DNA of 64,000 nt from Glycocaulis profundi. GTDB taxonomy: Bacteria; Pseudomonadota; Alphaproteobacteria; Caulobacterales; Maricaulaceae. Shown here in pieces: positions 27,687 to 36,623 of the stretch. The translations under genes and the position numbers were made by a program. The notes under the pieces were generated by a model, which did not search any database, had not been told where the DNA came from, and saw only the letters and a list, made by a program, of their open reading frames with translations. The stretch covers positions 48,188 to 112,187 of the forward strand of contig VJOU01000013.1 in NCBI GenBank assembly GCA_007050995.1, written 5' to 3'. Each line of letters begins with the position of its first letter. The stretch's first letter is position 1.

Positions 27687-28421
27687 TCAGACGCTCGCGG
27701 TGGGTCGGACGACGATTTCTGTGGTGTCCACATCCTCGGGCTGGCCGATCACGTGGGCGATGGCCTGCGCGATGGCCTCGGGCTTGAGCGCGGCGGCGGC
27801 GCGGAATTCGCCGATCATCCGGGCCGCTTCCGGATCGGTGATGGTGTCGGCGAGTTCCGATTCCACCACGCCGGGATACACGCACGTCACCCGCAGCCGG
27901 CTGGTCTCCTGGCGCAGCCCGTCAGAAATCGCCCGCACCGCGTATTTGGTGGCGCAGTAGACCGCCGCGGTGGGCATCACCGCCAGCCCGCCGATGGACG
28001 AGACGTTGATGATCTGGCCCGAGCCCTGCTCGGTCATGGCCGGCAGGACCGCCGCGATGCCGTGGAGCACCCCGCGGATATTCACGTCGATCATCCAGTC
28101 CCACTCGTCCACCTTCAGCGCGGCCAGCGGCGACAGGGGCATGACCCCGGCATTGTTCACAAGCGCGTCGATCCGCCCGTAAGCGTCCAGCGCGGCTTGG
28201 GCGAAGGCCTCCGTGCCGGCGCGGTCGGTGACGTCCAGCGCGCGGACCTCCACCGTCCCGCCCGCCGCGCGGATCTCGGCGGCGAGGCCTTCGAGCCTGT
28301 CCGTGCGCCGCGCGCCGACGACCAGACGCGCGCCCGCCCGGCCCAGTTCCAGCGCCGTGGCGTGTCCGATGCCGCTGCTGGCGCCGGTGATCAGGACGAC
28401 CTTGTCTTTGATGGCGTTCAT
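27687..28421 (-). CDS. SDR-family oxidoreductase
   Basis: Classical short-chain dehydrogenase of 244 residues, NAD(P)-dependent. The cofactor motif TGASSGIGHATALELG is at residues about 13-28, the structural NNAGVMP near residue 90, and the catalytic Ser (INVSSIGG) and YCATK follow. It probably reduces or oxidises a small carbonyl/alcohol; the substrate is unknown. It is divergent from an AraC regulator across about 130 bases, so the regulator is its likely controller. Confidence 0.92.
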   Translation of the reverse strand: MNAIKDKVVLITGASSGIGHATALELGRAGARLVVGARRTDRLEGLAAEIRAAGGTVEVRALDVTDRAGTEAFAQAALDAYGRIDALVNNAGVMPLSPLAALKVDEWDWMIDVNIRGVLHGIAAVLPAMTEQGSGQIINVSSIGGLAVMPTAAVYCATKYAVRAISDGLRQETSRLRVTCVYPGVVESELADTITDPEAARMIGEFRAAAALKPEAIAQAIAHVIGQPEDVDTTEIVVRPTASV

Positions 28422-28552
28422 GTCGCTCTCCTTGTTCTGGCGATGGACCGAACATGGCGGAGCGGGGCCGCAGGGCGGTAGAACGCGACTGCGCAGATCT
28501 TGCACGATCCTCCGGAAGCCTCGGAAAGGCGCTTGCCTGCCGCGTCCTGGCG

Positions 28553-29452
28553 ATGGCAGATGGCGGCATGCGAAACCAGAGAGACCTCGCCGCGCTGATC
28601 GCCCGGCTCGCGCCCGAAGACGGCATGATCGGCACGCCCGTGCCTCGTGTCGGACTTGTCCGATCATCGGCGGCGACCGAGCCGCTGCACACGCTCTACA
28701 CCCCCTCGCTCTGCCTGGTGGCGGAGGGGCGCAAGCAGGTCACCATGGGCGGACGCGTCTTCACCTACGATCCGGCGAGCTTTCTGGTGGTGGGCATCGA
28801 CCTGCCCACGGTCGGCGCGGTGGTCTCGGCCAGTCCGGACGCGCCCTATCTGTGCATGCGGCTGGAGTTCGACCGCGCGGTGATCGCCGACGTGATCGCG
28901 GGCACGGACGGCCCGGCGTCCGGGCAGGCGGCCGCGGGCGTCAGCCAGGCCTCGCCGGGCCTGATCGACGCCGCGGCGCGCCTTCTGGCGCTGGCCGGGG
29001 AGCCGGAGATGGTCCCCGCCCTCGCGCCGCTGATCGAGCGGGAGATCATCCATCGCGTGCTGGCCGGCCCCCAGGGCGGGATGCTGCGCCAGATCGCCAG
29101 CGGGCAGGGGCGGCTGGGCCGTGTGGACCGCGCCGTGCGTCATATCCGCGCCCATTACCGCGAGGCGGTCACCATCGACGAGCTGGCGGGGCTGGCGGGC
29201 ATGAGCCCGTCCGCCTTCCACGAGCATTTCCGCGAGGTGACCGGCATGTCCCCGCTCCAGTTCCGCACCCGCATCCGCCTGCACGAGGCGCGGCGGCTGA
29301 TGCTCATGGACGGGGCGGGCGCGGCGGAGGCGGGCTTCGCGGTGGGCTATGAGAGCCCGTCCCACTTCAACCGCGACTATGCCCGCGTGCACGGCGCGCC
29401 GCCCCGGAGGGACATCGACGCCCTGCGTGGACAGCGCATCGAGCTGGCCTGA
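28553..29452 (+). CDS. AraC-family transcriptional regulator
   Basis: Regulator of about 299 residues. The N-terminal AraC_N cupin-like domain includes LYTPSLCLVAEGRKQVTMGG and YLCMRLEFDR. The C-terminal HTH pair includes VTIDELAGLAGMSPSAFHEHF and GFAVGYESPSHFNRDYARVHG. The ATG at 28553 or that at 28568 could be the start; neither has a strong ribosome-binding site. It is divergent from the SDR gene, and a ten-base direct repeat CTGGCGATGG lies in or at the edge of the shared region. Effector unknown. Confidence 0.92.
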   Translation: MADGGMRNQRDLAALIARLAPEDGMIGTPVPRVGLVRSSAATEPLHTLYTPSLCLVAEGRKQVTMGGRVFTYDPASFLVVGIDLPTVGAVVSASPDAPYLCMRLEFDRAVIADVIAGTDGPASGQAAAGVSQASPGLIDAAARLLALAGEPEMVPALAPLIEREIIHRVLAGPQGGMLRQIASGQGRLGRVDRAVRHIRAHYREAVTIDELAGLAGMSPSAFHEHFREVTGMSPLQFRTRIRLHEARRLMLMDGAGAAEAGFAVGYESPSHFNRDYARVHGAPPRRDIDALRGQRIELA

Positions 29453-29506
29453 GCGTCTGAGGATTAAATCGCAGACAGGCGGCCCGGATCGGCTTGACTG
29501 AATGAA

Positions 29507-29520
29507 TTAGCCATGGCTAA
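29507..29520. promoter_or_regulatory. Perfect 14-base palindrome upstream of the TonB receptor
   Basis: TTAGCCATGGCTAA is a perfect palindrome 31 bases before the preferred start codon of the receptor gene. A second imperfect inverted element, GCAAC-N8-GTTGC, follows at 29526-29543. The position suits an operator of a metal-responsive repressor (Zur/Fur type), but the sequence does not match a consensus I know. Confidence 0.5.
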
Positions 29521-29550
29521 CAGATGCAACATAGTAACGTTGCCGGAGCC

Positions 29551-31533
29551 ATGATGACCCGCACCCGCCTGCTCGCCGCCGCCAGCCTGTCCGCTCTTGC
29601 CGCTCCGGCCTTCGCGGACACCGACGCCCAGAGCCGATCGGACGGTCCCGACGAGGTGATCGTGGTCACCTCCACCGCGCTGGCGCTGGGGTCTGACGAC
29701 GTGGCCGGTTCGGTGACGGTGCTGGGCCAGAACGAGCTGCGGCGCACCTTCAACAACAATATCGGCGACACGCTGGATTCCCTGCCCGGCCTGAGCTCCA
29801 GCTTCTACGGCCCCGCCGCGGGGCGGCCCGTGGTGCGCGGGCTGGACGCCGACCGGGTGCGCCTGCTCATCAACGGGCTGGACGTGCTGGACGCTTCGCG
29901 CGAGGGCGCGGACCACGCCGTCGCCGCCGAGCTGTTCGGCGCGGAGGGCATCGAGGTGCTGCGCGGGCCGGCGGCCATCGCCTATGGCGGCGGGGCCATC
30001 GGCGGGGTCATCAACATCCTGGATGGCCGGATCGCGACCGAGGCCATGGACGCGCCCTATGACGGCTATGTCTATCTGGGCGCGACGTCGGTGGACGAGG
30101 GCACGCAGGTGGGGGCGCGCGGGCGCGCCGCCGCGGGACCGCTGGTGCTGCAGCTCGATTACGAGCGGCGCGAGGCGGGCGATTATTCCATTCCCGGCTT
30201 CGCCCAGACCGAGGCCGAACGCGCGGGCCTGCCCGATGACGAGATCATCGAAGGCGAGCTGACCAATTCGGGCTACATCTTCGAGACCCTGTCCGGGGGC
30301 GCGTCGCTTGTGGGCGATTGGGGCTACACCGGCTTCGGCGTCAAGCGCACCGAGGCCGATTACGGCCTGCCGGGCGAGGAGGAGAACCTCGTCATGGAGC
30401 AGACCCGCTATGACCTGCGCGGCGAGGTGCGGCTGGACGGCTTCTTCGAGCGCGTGCGCTTCGCGGGCGCGTATTCGGACTACGCACACACCGAGTTCGA
30501 CGAGGGCGATCCCGAGACGGAATTCACCCTGAACGGTTTCGAGGGCCGCGCCGAGCTGACCCGGCGCGGCGACGACATCCGCCGCGGCGCGGTGGGCGTG
30601 CAGGTGCTCGCCCAGGACTTCGCCGCCATCGGCGACGAGGCGTTCGTGGAGCCGGTCTCGACTGAAGACTGGGGCCTGTTCGCTGTGGAGCGGTGGGATT
30701 ACGGCGGCTGGGGATTCGAGGCCGGGGCGCGGGCGGAGACCCGGTCGCTGGACGGCGTGCGCGCCAGCCGCAGCTTCAACACCTGGGCGGGCTCGGGCAC
30801 GGTCTTTCTGCGGCCCGACGAGAACTGGTTCGTGTCGGTCAACTTGTCGCGCTCCGAGCGCGCGCCCACCGATCTGGAAGTGTTCGCCGACGGGGTTCAC
30901 GTCGCGACCAACACCTATGAGCTGGGCGATCTCGATCTGGGCACGGAATCAGCCTGGTCGGGCGAGGTCTCCGCGCGCTGGCGGTCCGGCGGCGTGCGAG
31001 CCGAGACGACTGCGTTTTACGCGAAGTATGACGGCTTCATCGCCCTGACCGCGACCGGCGAGGAACGCGAAGGCTTCCCCCTGTTCGAATACCGCCAGCA
31101 GGACGCCGATCTGTACGGCTTCGAAGCGAGCATCGAGGCGCCGCTGGGCCGGGCGGCCGGGTTCGACCTGATCGCTGAGGCGTCCGCGGATTACGTGCGC
31201 GCCGAGATCGACGCGGGCGGCTCTCTGCCGCGCATCCCGCCCATGTCCGCCACGCTGGCCCTGAACGCCGAGCGGGGCATCTGGTCACTGCGCGGGGAGG
31301 GGCGGTTCGTGGCCGAGCAGACCCGCACCGGCGCCGAGGAGCGGCCCACCGATGGCTACACGCTGGTCAACGCCAGCGCCGAGGTGACGCCGTTCGCCTA
31401 CCGGGACATCCGCATCATCGCGGGCGTGCGCAACATCTTCGATGAGGAGGCGCGCAGCCACGCCTCCTTCGTGAAAGAGCGCGTGCCGCTGCCGGGGCGC
31501 AATGTCCGGCTCGCGGTCTCCACCCGGTTCTGA
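29551..31533 (+). CDS. TonB-dependent outer membrane receptor, ZnuD-like
   Basis: Outer membrane receptor of about 660 residues that takes up a ligand using TonB energy. A signal peptide (ALAAPAFADT) is followed by a probable TonB box DEVIVVTST near residue 36, then a plug domain with PVVRGLDADRVRLLINGLD and VEVLRGPAAIAYGGGAIGG. The beta-barrel ends in aromatic F. Segments DGVHVATNTYELG and ARSHASFVKERVPLPGRN resemble neisserial ZnuD, a zinc/heme receptor, but the His-rich loop is lacking. The start is the ATG at 29551 after GCCGGAG. Ligand inferred only. Confidence 0.85.
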   Translation: MMTRTRLLAAASLSALAAPAFADTDAQSRSDGPDEVIVVTSTALALGSDDVAGSVTVLGQNELRRTFNNNIGDTLDSLPGLSSSFYGPAAGRPVVRGLDADRVRLLINGLDVLDASREGADHAVAAELFGAEGIEVLRGPAAIAYGGGAIGGVINILDGRIATEAMDAPYDGYVYLGATSVDEGTQVGARGRAAAGPLVLQLDYERREAGDYSIPGFAQTEAERAGLPDDEIIEGELTNSGYIFETLSGGASLVGDWGYTGFGVKRTEADYGLPGEEENLVMEQTRYDLRGEVRLDGFFERVRFAGAYSDYAHTEFDEGDPETEFTLNGFEGRAELTRRGDDIRRGAVGVQVLAQDFAAIGDEAFVEPVSTEDWGLFAVERWDYGGWGFEAGARAETRSLDGVRASRSFNTWAGSGTVFLRPDENWFVSVNLSRSERAPTDLEVFADGVHVATNTYELGDLDLGTESAWSGEVSARWRSGGVRAETTAFYAKYDGFIALTATGEEREGFPLFEYRQQDADLYGFEASIEAPLGRAAGFDLIAEASADYVRAEIDAGGSLPRIPPMSATLALNAERGIWSLRGEGRFVAEQTRTGAEERPTDGYTLVNASAEVTPFAYRDIRIIAGVRNIFDEEARSHASFVKERVPLPGRNVRLAVSTRF

Positions 31534-33480
31534 TCAGTCCGGCTTGCGGCGGGCCTTGTTCGGCCCGCCCTTGTAGCCGCCGCCCGGCTTGGGTTTGCCC
31601 TTGTAACCGCCGCCCGGCTTGGGCTTGCCGCCATAACCCGCGCCTCTGGGCCGCGTCTCGAACCCGCCCGATTTCGGTCTGGCGGGGCCGTCGCCTTTCG
31701 GCTTGCCGGGGGGCGTCCATTTTCCGGCCGCGTCGGTGGCGGGGCGGTCGGCGTCGTCCCGGCGGGGCCGGGCCTTGAACGGCTTCTTCTCAGGCGCGCC
31801 GCCGTCCTTGAAGGGTTTCTTCTCGAACGGCTTTTTCTCGAACGTCTTGCGCGGGCGCTCCTCGGGGGCGGGGCGGGAGTCCAGGTCCGGCTCGCCGTCT
31901 ACGGGCGCGATGCGGATGCCCTTCTCGATGTCGCCGTTCGGGCCGACCGTGGCGAAGAACTTCTCCGCGTGGGTGGCCTTGATCTGCACGAAGCTCTGGG
32001 TCTCCTGAATGCGGATCGCGCCGATCTCGCGCTTGGTGATCCCGCCGCCGGTGCAGATCACCGGCAGCAGCCAGCGCGGCTCGGCGTTCTGCTTGCGGCC
32101 CACCGAGACCGAGATCCACACGCTGTCGCCGAAATCGTCGCGGCGCTCCTTGCGCGGCGGCGCCTCGCCCGGCGCGCGCAGTTCTTCCGGCGCGGAGCGG
32201 CCGTCGCGGCGCGCGCGCAGGAAGGCGGCGGCGACCTGCTCGGCCCCGTGCTCGGCCAGAAGGCGGGCGACCATCGCCTGATCGTCCTCGGCCACGGGCT
32301 CGGTCAGCGCCGGATCGGACAGAAGCCGCTCGTCATCGCGCGCGGTCACCTCGTCCGCGGAGGGCGGGGCGGTCCATTCAGCCCGGATCTTGGCCTGCTG
32401 CAGCAGGCGCTCGGCCTTGCGGCGGACATTGTGCGGCACGATCAGCGCGCACACGCCCTTGCGGCCCGCGCGGCCCGTCCGTCCGCTGCGGTGAAGCAGG
32501 GTCTCGGGGCTGTTGGGCAGGTCGGCATGGATGACCAGCTCGAGGCCGGGCAGATCAATGCCGCGCGCGGCCACGTCGGTGGCGATGCACACCTGCGCCC
32601 GGCCGTCGCGCAGGGCCTGCAGCGCGTGGCTGCGCTCGTTCTGGGTCAGCTCGCCCGACAGCGCGACCACCGAGAAGCCCCGGTTGTGGAAGCGCGCGGT
32701 CATGTGATTGACCGCCGCCCGGGTGGAGCAGAACACCAGGGCGTTGCGCGGCTCGTGATAGCGCAGCGTGTTGATGATCGCATTGTCGCGGTCGGGCGGC
32801 GCGATCTGCATGGCGAGATATTCGATGTCGACGTGCTGGCTGCGCTCGGCGGTGGTGGCCACCCGCGCGGCGTCGCGCTGATAGCGGCCCGCCAGCGTCT
32901 CGATGGAGCGCGGCACAGTGGCCGAGAACAGAAGTGTGCGACGCTCGGTCGGCGCGGCGTCGAGGATGAATTCGAGGTCTTCGCGGAAGCCCAGATCGAG
33001 CATCTCGTCGGCTTCGTCCAGCACCGCCGCCTTCAGCCCGCCCAGCTCAAGCGCGTTGCGCTCGATATGGTCGCGAAGACGCCCCGGCGTGCCCACCACG
33101 ATGTGCGCGCCGCGCTCCAGCGCCCGGCGCTCGGCGCGCGGGTCCATCCCGCCCACGCACGAGGCGATCACCGCGCCCGCGGGCGCGTACAGCCATTCCA
33201 GCTCGGCGCGCACCTGCAGGGCCAACTCGCGCGTCGGCGCGATGGCCAGCGCCAGGGGCAGGGCGGCGGGGCCGAACCGGTCGGAGCCCTCCAGAAGATC
33301 CGGCGCCATCGCCAGCCCGAAGGCCACGGTCTTGCCCGAGCCGGTCTGGGCGGAGACCAGCGCGTCGCGCCCGGCCAGGTCTTCGGCCAGAACGGCCTCC
33401 TGCACGGGAGTCAGGGTCTCATACCCGCGCGCCCGCAGGGCCTCGGCCAGCGGCGCGGCGACGCCAGGAAAATCAGTCAT
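31534..33480 (-). CDS. DEAD-box RNA helicase with DbpA-type RNA-binding domain
   Basis: RNA helicase of 648 residues. The Q-motif region (ETLTPVQEAVL), Walker A SAQTGSGKT (about residue 43), PTRELALQV, GTPGRL, the DEAD box in AVLDEADEMLDLGF, SAT and HRSGRTGRAG are all present. A DbpA-like RNA-binding domain (WISVSVGRKQNAEPRW, ITKREIGAIRI) follows. The last 110 residues are a basic, Gly/Pro/Lys-rich tail with repeated KPFEKKPF and GKPKPGGGYK units. It likely acts in ribosome biogenesis, as E. coli DbpA does, though the 23S hairpin target is inferred. Confidence 0.93.
   Translation of the reverse strand: MTDFPGVAAPLAEALRARGYETLTPVQEAVLAEDLAGRDALVSAQTGSGKTVAFGLAMAPDLLEGSDRFGPAALPLALAIAPTRELALQVRAELEWLYAPAGAVIASCVGGMDPRAERRALERGAHIVVGTPGRLRDHIERNALELGGLKAAVLDEADEMLDLGFREDLEFILDAAPTERRTLLFSATVPRSIETLAGRYQRDAARVATTAERSQHVDIEYLAMQIAPPDRDNAIINTLRYHEPRNALVFCSTRAAVNHMTARFHNRGFSVVALSGELTQNERSHALQALRDGRAQVCIATDVAARGIDLPGLELVIHADLPNSPETLLHRSGRTGRAGRKGVCALIVPHNVRRKAERLLQQAKIRAEWTAPPSADEVTARDDERLLSDPALTEPVAEDDQAMVARLLAEHGAEQVAAAFLRARRDGRSAPEELRAPGEAPPRKERRDDFGDSVWISVSVGRKQNAEPRWLLPVICTGGGITKREIGAIRIQETQSFVQIKATHAEKFFATVGPNGDIEKGIRIAPVDGEPDLDSRPAPEERPRKTFEKKPFEKKPFKDGGAPEKKPFKARPRRDDADRPATDAAGKWTPPGKPKGDGPARPKSGGFETRPRGAGYGGKPKPGGGYKGKPKPGGGYKGGPNKARRKPD
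31571..31630 (-). repeat. 30-base tandem repeat inside the helicase tail
   Basis: Two adjacent 30-base units (31571-31600, 31601-31630) differ at only a few positions and encode the repeated GKPKPGGGYK motif of the helicase C-terminus. The reading frame is kept, so copy-number change would lengthen the basic tail without frameshift. Confidence 0.8.
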
Positions 33481-33675
33481 GGAAGTTCGTCTTTCAGATC
33501 GGCGGCGGTCATCGCGCGCGAGGGGCGCGCATCAGGCGCGTCAGCGGGCGCTGCATACACCTGAATCGGGCTGAAGGACAGCGCCGGGCTGTTTGTGGAC
33601 GCCTCGGTTGCGCCGTACTTCAACCCAGGGTCAATATGGTTCCGGTTTTGAAGATGAGCATGCTCCGGGGGAACC

Positions 33676-35433
33676 ATGATCGCGACAATACTTGCTGCGA
33701 CCGCTCTGAATGCGGCAGACGCGCCGCGCTTCATCGATCCGCCTGCTTCGGGGCCAGCCAGAGTGTGCATGCGCCGTCACGAAACCCATCCCAGGTGGAG
33801 CTATTCGACTGTGGGAGTGGCAAGTGATCTCAGCGAGTTTCAGTGGCTCGTCCAGTCGCCGCACACGGGTGATGTCTGGATAGACGCGGACGAGATGATC
33901 ACGGGGTCGCGGGAGACCGGCGTGGTGTTCGTCCGTCACGGCGGACGGTTCTGGCGGGTGAATGTGCGCGAGCGCTCCGCGGCGATGCTCGACGCCCGGC
34001 CTCAGGGAGCGCTTCAGGTGCGGGGGCATGGCGTCGCGATATCTCAAATGGCCGGACGCGGAAACCGGTTGGAAGTGGCCGACCTAGACAGCGACTCCGT
34101 GACCCGTTTCGATGCAGGTGTCCGCTTCACGCAGGTCATGTCCGGCTGGTCGTTTGATCACGACGCTCCGGTGGTGATCGTGGCCAGCCAGCATGGACGG
34201 GCCGATGAGGGCGCGCACCATCAGGCCGATGTGTTTTCTCTGGACGGCGAACCGCTGGCGCAGGTGCGATCCGACGACCTTGAGACCCTCTGGCGGCCCT
34301 ATCACTCCAATGGTGCTGTGCTCGCTCTCTCCCGGCCTGACGAATGGCTGTGCCCGGTCTGGGTCGGTCAGGACGGGGTCGGCGCCCCAGCTGCAGAGTG
34401 TTCGCGGGACATGTCCGACGTCTGGCTGGACGCTGAAGGCCAGATCGTGGACATGCAGGCCTATCATCTGAACTCTGACGCGTCCGCCGGGGCCGTCCAC
34501 GGCTGGCCCATGGCCGGTTTCGCGGGGGCGGCGGATGTCGCCATGGACGGATCAAGGGCCGAGTGGATCCTCACCGACGGTCTGCCCCGTCTGACGTTTC
34601 ACAGCGTCGATGGGGAGGGGGCGATTCCGGTAAATTCGCCCTGTTCGGTAAATCCGCCCGTGAGGATTGGCCGTGAGATCACGGCGTCCTCGTCGGACGG
34701 GCTCACGGTCCATGGCTTCCTGCACCTGCCAGAAGGCGAGCCGAAAGCTCTGGTGGTCACCCTGCACGGCGGACCCTATGCGGCATCGAGCCGTCATGAC
34801 AGCTTCCACGCTGACCGGCTAGTCCCGTACGGGTATGCGGTGCTGGACACCAATGTCCGGGGCTCTCTGGGCTATGGGCGGGCCTATATGGAGGCGGGGT
34901 TCGGCCTGACTCTGGACGCTCAGGCCGATGATGCGGAAGCGCTGGCGGCCGCGGCTCTGGCAGAGTGGCCCGACCGGGAGATTCCGGTGATCCTTTCGGG
35001 CGAGAGCTGGGGCGGCATGCCAGCTATTACGGCCGCATCGAAACGGGACACGCCGTTTGATGCTCTCGTTCTGGCTGTCGCGACGTGCCGTTTTCCCACC
35101 GTGCCGGGATTGGGGCGACTGCCCGGACCTGAAGCCGGGGTGACGCCAAACAATCCCGCCTTCGCACGACTGCTTTGGCGTTACAGCTCCGAGATCGGAG
35201 CGGATGACGATCTGTGCGGTGTCGCGTTGAATCCGGACCTGCCGGTGCTCTCCATCATCGCAGGGCGGGAGGACCGGATACCCTATGGAACGATCAATGC
35301 GCTGAAGGAAGCCAACCCGGACACGCCTTGGACGGAATGGCAGCTTCCGAACGCAGGACACACGTTACCCAACTACATACACGGCCCCATGTTCAGCGAA
35401 CGTCTGGACGAATTGCTGGAGTCTCTGCGCTGA
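33676..35433 (+). CDS. S9-family (prolyl oligopeptidase-like) serine peptidase
   Basis: Protein of 585 residues. The first half is a beta-rich, propeller-like domain and the second an alpha/beta hydrolase. The triad is readable as Ser444 in GESWGG, Asp533 in AGREDRIPYG and His562 in NAGHTLP; the oxyanion segment TLHGGPYA is present. The N-terminus MIATILAATALNAADA looks like a short signal peptide, so it may be periplasmic. Base composition seems somewhat less GC-extreme than the neighbours, which may mean transfer. It is divergent from the helicase, with no ribosome-binding site strong enough to exclude other starts. Confidence 0.85.
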   Translation: MIATILAATALNAADAPRFIDPPASGPARVCMRRHETHPRWSYSTVGVASDLSEFQWLVQSPHTGDVWIDADEMITGSRETGVVFVRHGGRFWRVNVRERSAAMLDARPQGALQVRGHGVAISQMAGRGNRLEVADLDSDSVTRFDAGVRFTQVMSGWSFDHDAPVVIVASQHGRADEGAHHQADVFSLDGEPLAQVRSDDLETLWRPYHSNGAVLALSRPDEWLCPVWVGQDGVGAPAAECSRDMSDVWLDAEGQIVDMQAYHLNSDASAGAVHGWPMAGFAGAADVAMDGSRAEWILTDGLPRLTFHSVDGEGAIPVNSPCSVNPPVRIGREITASSSDGLTVHGFLHLPEGEPKALVVTLHGGPYAASSRHDSFHADRLVPYGYAVLDTNVRGSLGYGRAYMEAGFGLTLDAQADDAEALAAAALAEWPDREIPVILSGESWGGMPAITAASKRDTPFDALVLAVATCRFPTVPGLGRLPGPEAGVTPNNPAFARLLWRYSSEIGADDDLCGVALNPDLPVLSIIAGREDRIPYGTINALKEANPDTPWTEWQLPNAGHTLPNYIHGPMFSERLDELLESLR

Positions 35434-36570
35434 TCACCCCAGCGCGCGGGCCAGGTCGTCCCACAGATCCTCGACGTCCTCCAGCCCGGCGGAGAGCCGG
35501 ATGAGGGCGCCTTCGGCCTGCCAGGGCATGGCGGTGCGCACGATCTGGCGGTCGCAGGGCAGGGCCAGGCTTTCGTAGCCGCCCCAGGAGAAGCCGATGC
35601 CGAACAGTTCCAGCGCGTCCACCACGGCTTCGCCGCCCTTGGCGTCCACGCCGTTCAGGATGAAGGCGAAACAGCCGCTCGAACCGGAGAAGTCCCGCCT
35701 GAACAGAGCATGGTCGGCATGGTCGTCGAGGGCGGGGTGCAGGATGCGGGCGACTTTCGGGTGGTCGCGCAGCCGTCGGGCGAGGTCCAGCGAGGTCTGG
35801 GCCGAGCGTTCGAGCCGGAGGGCCAGCGTCCTGAGGCCTCGGAGCGCCAGAAAGGCGTCGTCGGGGGAGGCATGGGTTCCGTACAGCCGCTCGCGGGCGG
35901 CGAGCTCCTTGGCTGCCTCGCCGCGGGCCGCCACCGAGCCCATCAGCAGGTCGGCATGCCCGCCCACGTATTTGGTCAGCGACTGGGCGGCGTAGTCCAC
36001 GCCCAGCGCGAGCGGGTTCATCAGCAGGCCCGCGCTCCAGGTGTCGTCGATCACGGTGGGCACGCCCGCGGTCTGCGCCGCCTGTGCGATGGCGGGCACG
36101 TCCTGGACCTCGAAGGTCAGCGAGCCGGGGCTTTCGAGCAGGATCATCCGGGTCTCGGAATTGATCAGGCCGGCAATCTCCGCGCCGATGCGCGGATCGT
36201 AATAGACCGGCTTCACGCCCAGCCGGGGCAGCTCCTCGTCACAGAACTTTCGCACGGGACCATAAGCCGAATCGGTGATCAGGGCCTGTCCCGGCCCGGA
36301 GACGGCGGTCCGGATGGCGAGGATCAACGCGGACAGGCCCGAAGACGTCAGCGCGCAGTGATCGGCCTCGTACAGGTCGCAGACCGCCTCGCGCAGTTCG
36401 GCGTTGGGCGACACGCCGCCTCTTCCGTAATGCCTGCGCCCGCCGGTGGGGGCGTACAGTTCCTGCGAGGAGGGGGCCAGCACGGTGGAGGCGCGCTTGA
36501 TGGCGGGGTTCACCAGACCGTCGGGCCCATGCGCGCGGCCTTTGTGGATGAGGCGGGTATCGCGTTTCAT
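35434..36570 (-). CDS. metC: Cystathionine beta-lyase-type PLP enzyme
   Basis: Cys/Met-metabolism PLP enzyme of 378 residues (fold type I). It probably cleaves cystathionine to homocysteine, pyruvate and ammonia. The PLP lysine is Lys200 in SLTKYVGGHAD; GRRHYGRGGVSPN and ALTSSGLSALILAI are typical MetC segments, and the C-terminal SWGGYESL is family-specific. I chose the ATG at 36570 (MKRDTRLIHKG), the usual family start; an ATG at 36606 is also in frame. It is divergent from a binding-protein gene 53 bases away. Cystathionine gamma-synthase type activity cannot be fully excluded. Confidence 0.9.
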   Translation of the reverse strand: MKRDTRLIHKGRAHGPDGLVNPAIKRASTVLAPSSQELYAPTGGRRHYGRGGVSPNAELREAVCDLYEADHCALTSSGLSALILAIRTAVSGPGQALITDSAYGPVRKFCDEELPRLGVKPVYYDPRIGAEIAGLINSETRMILLESPGSLTFEVQDVPAIAQAAQTAGVPTVIDDTWSAGLLMNPLALGVDYAAQSLTKYVGGHADLLMGSVAARGEAAKELAARERLYGTHASPDDAFLALRGLRTLALRLERSAQTSLDLARRLRDHPKVARILHPALDDHADHALFRRDFSGSSGCFAFILNGVDAKGGEAVVDALELFGIGFSWGGYESLALPCDRQIVRTAMPWQAEGALIRLSAGLEDVEDLWDDLARALG

Positions 36571-36623
36571 GTCGACGGGCCTTCCGGTCTTCGCTACACC
36601 GATCACACCCAGCGTTTAGGGCC

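Noticed and set aside
31571..31630. Repeats near 31.6 kb as a CRISPR array
   Set aside because: There are only two directly adjacent units without spacers and they encode a protein motif in frame.
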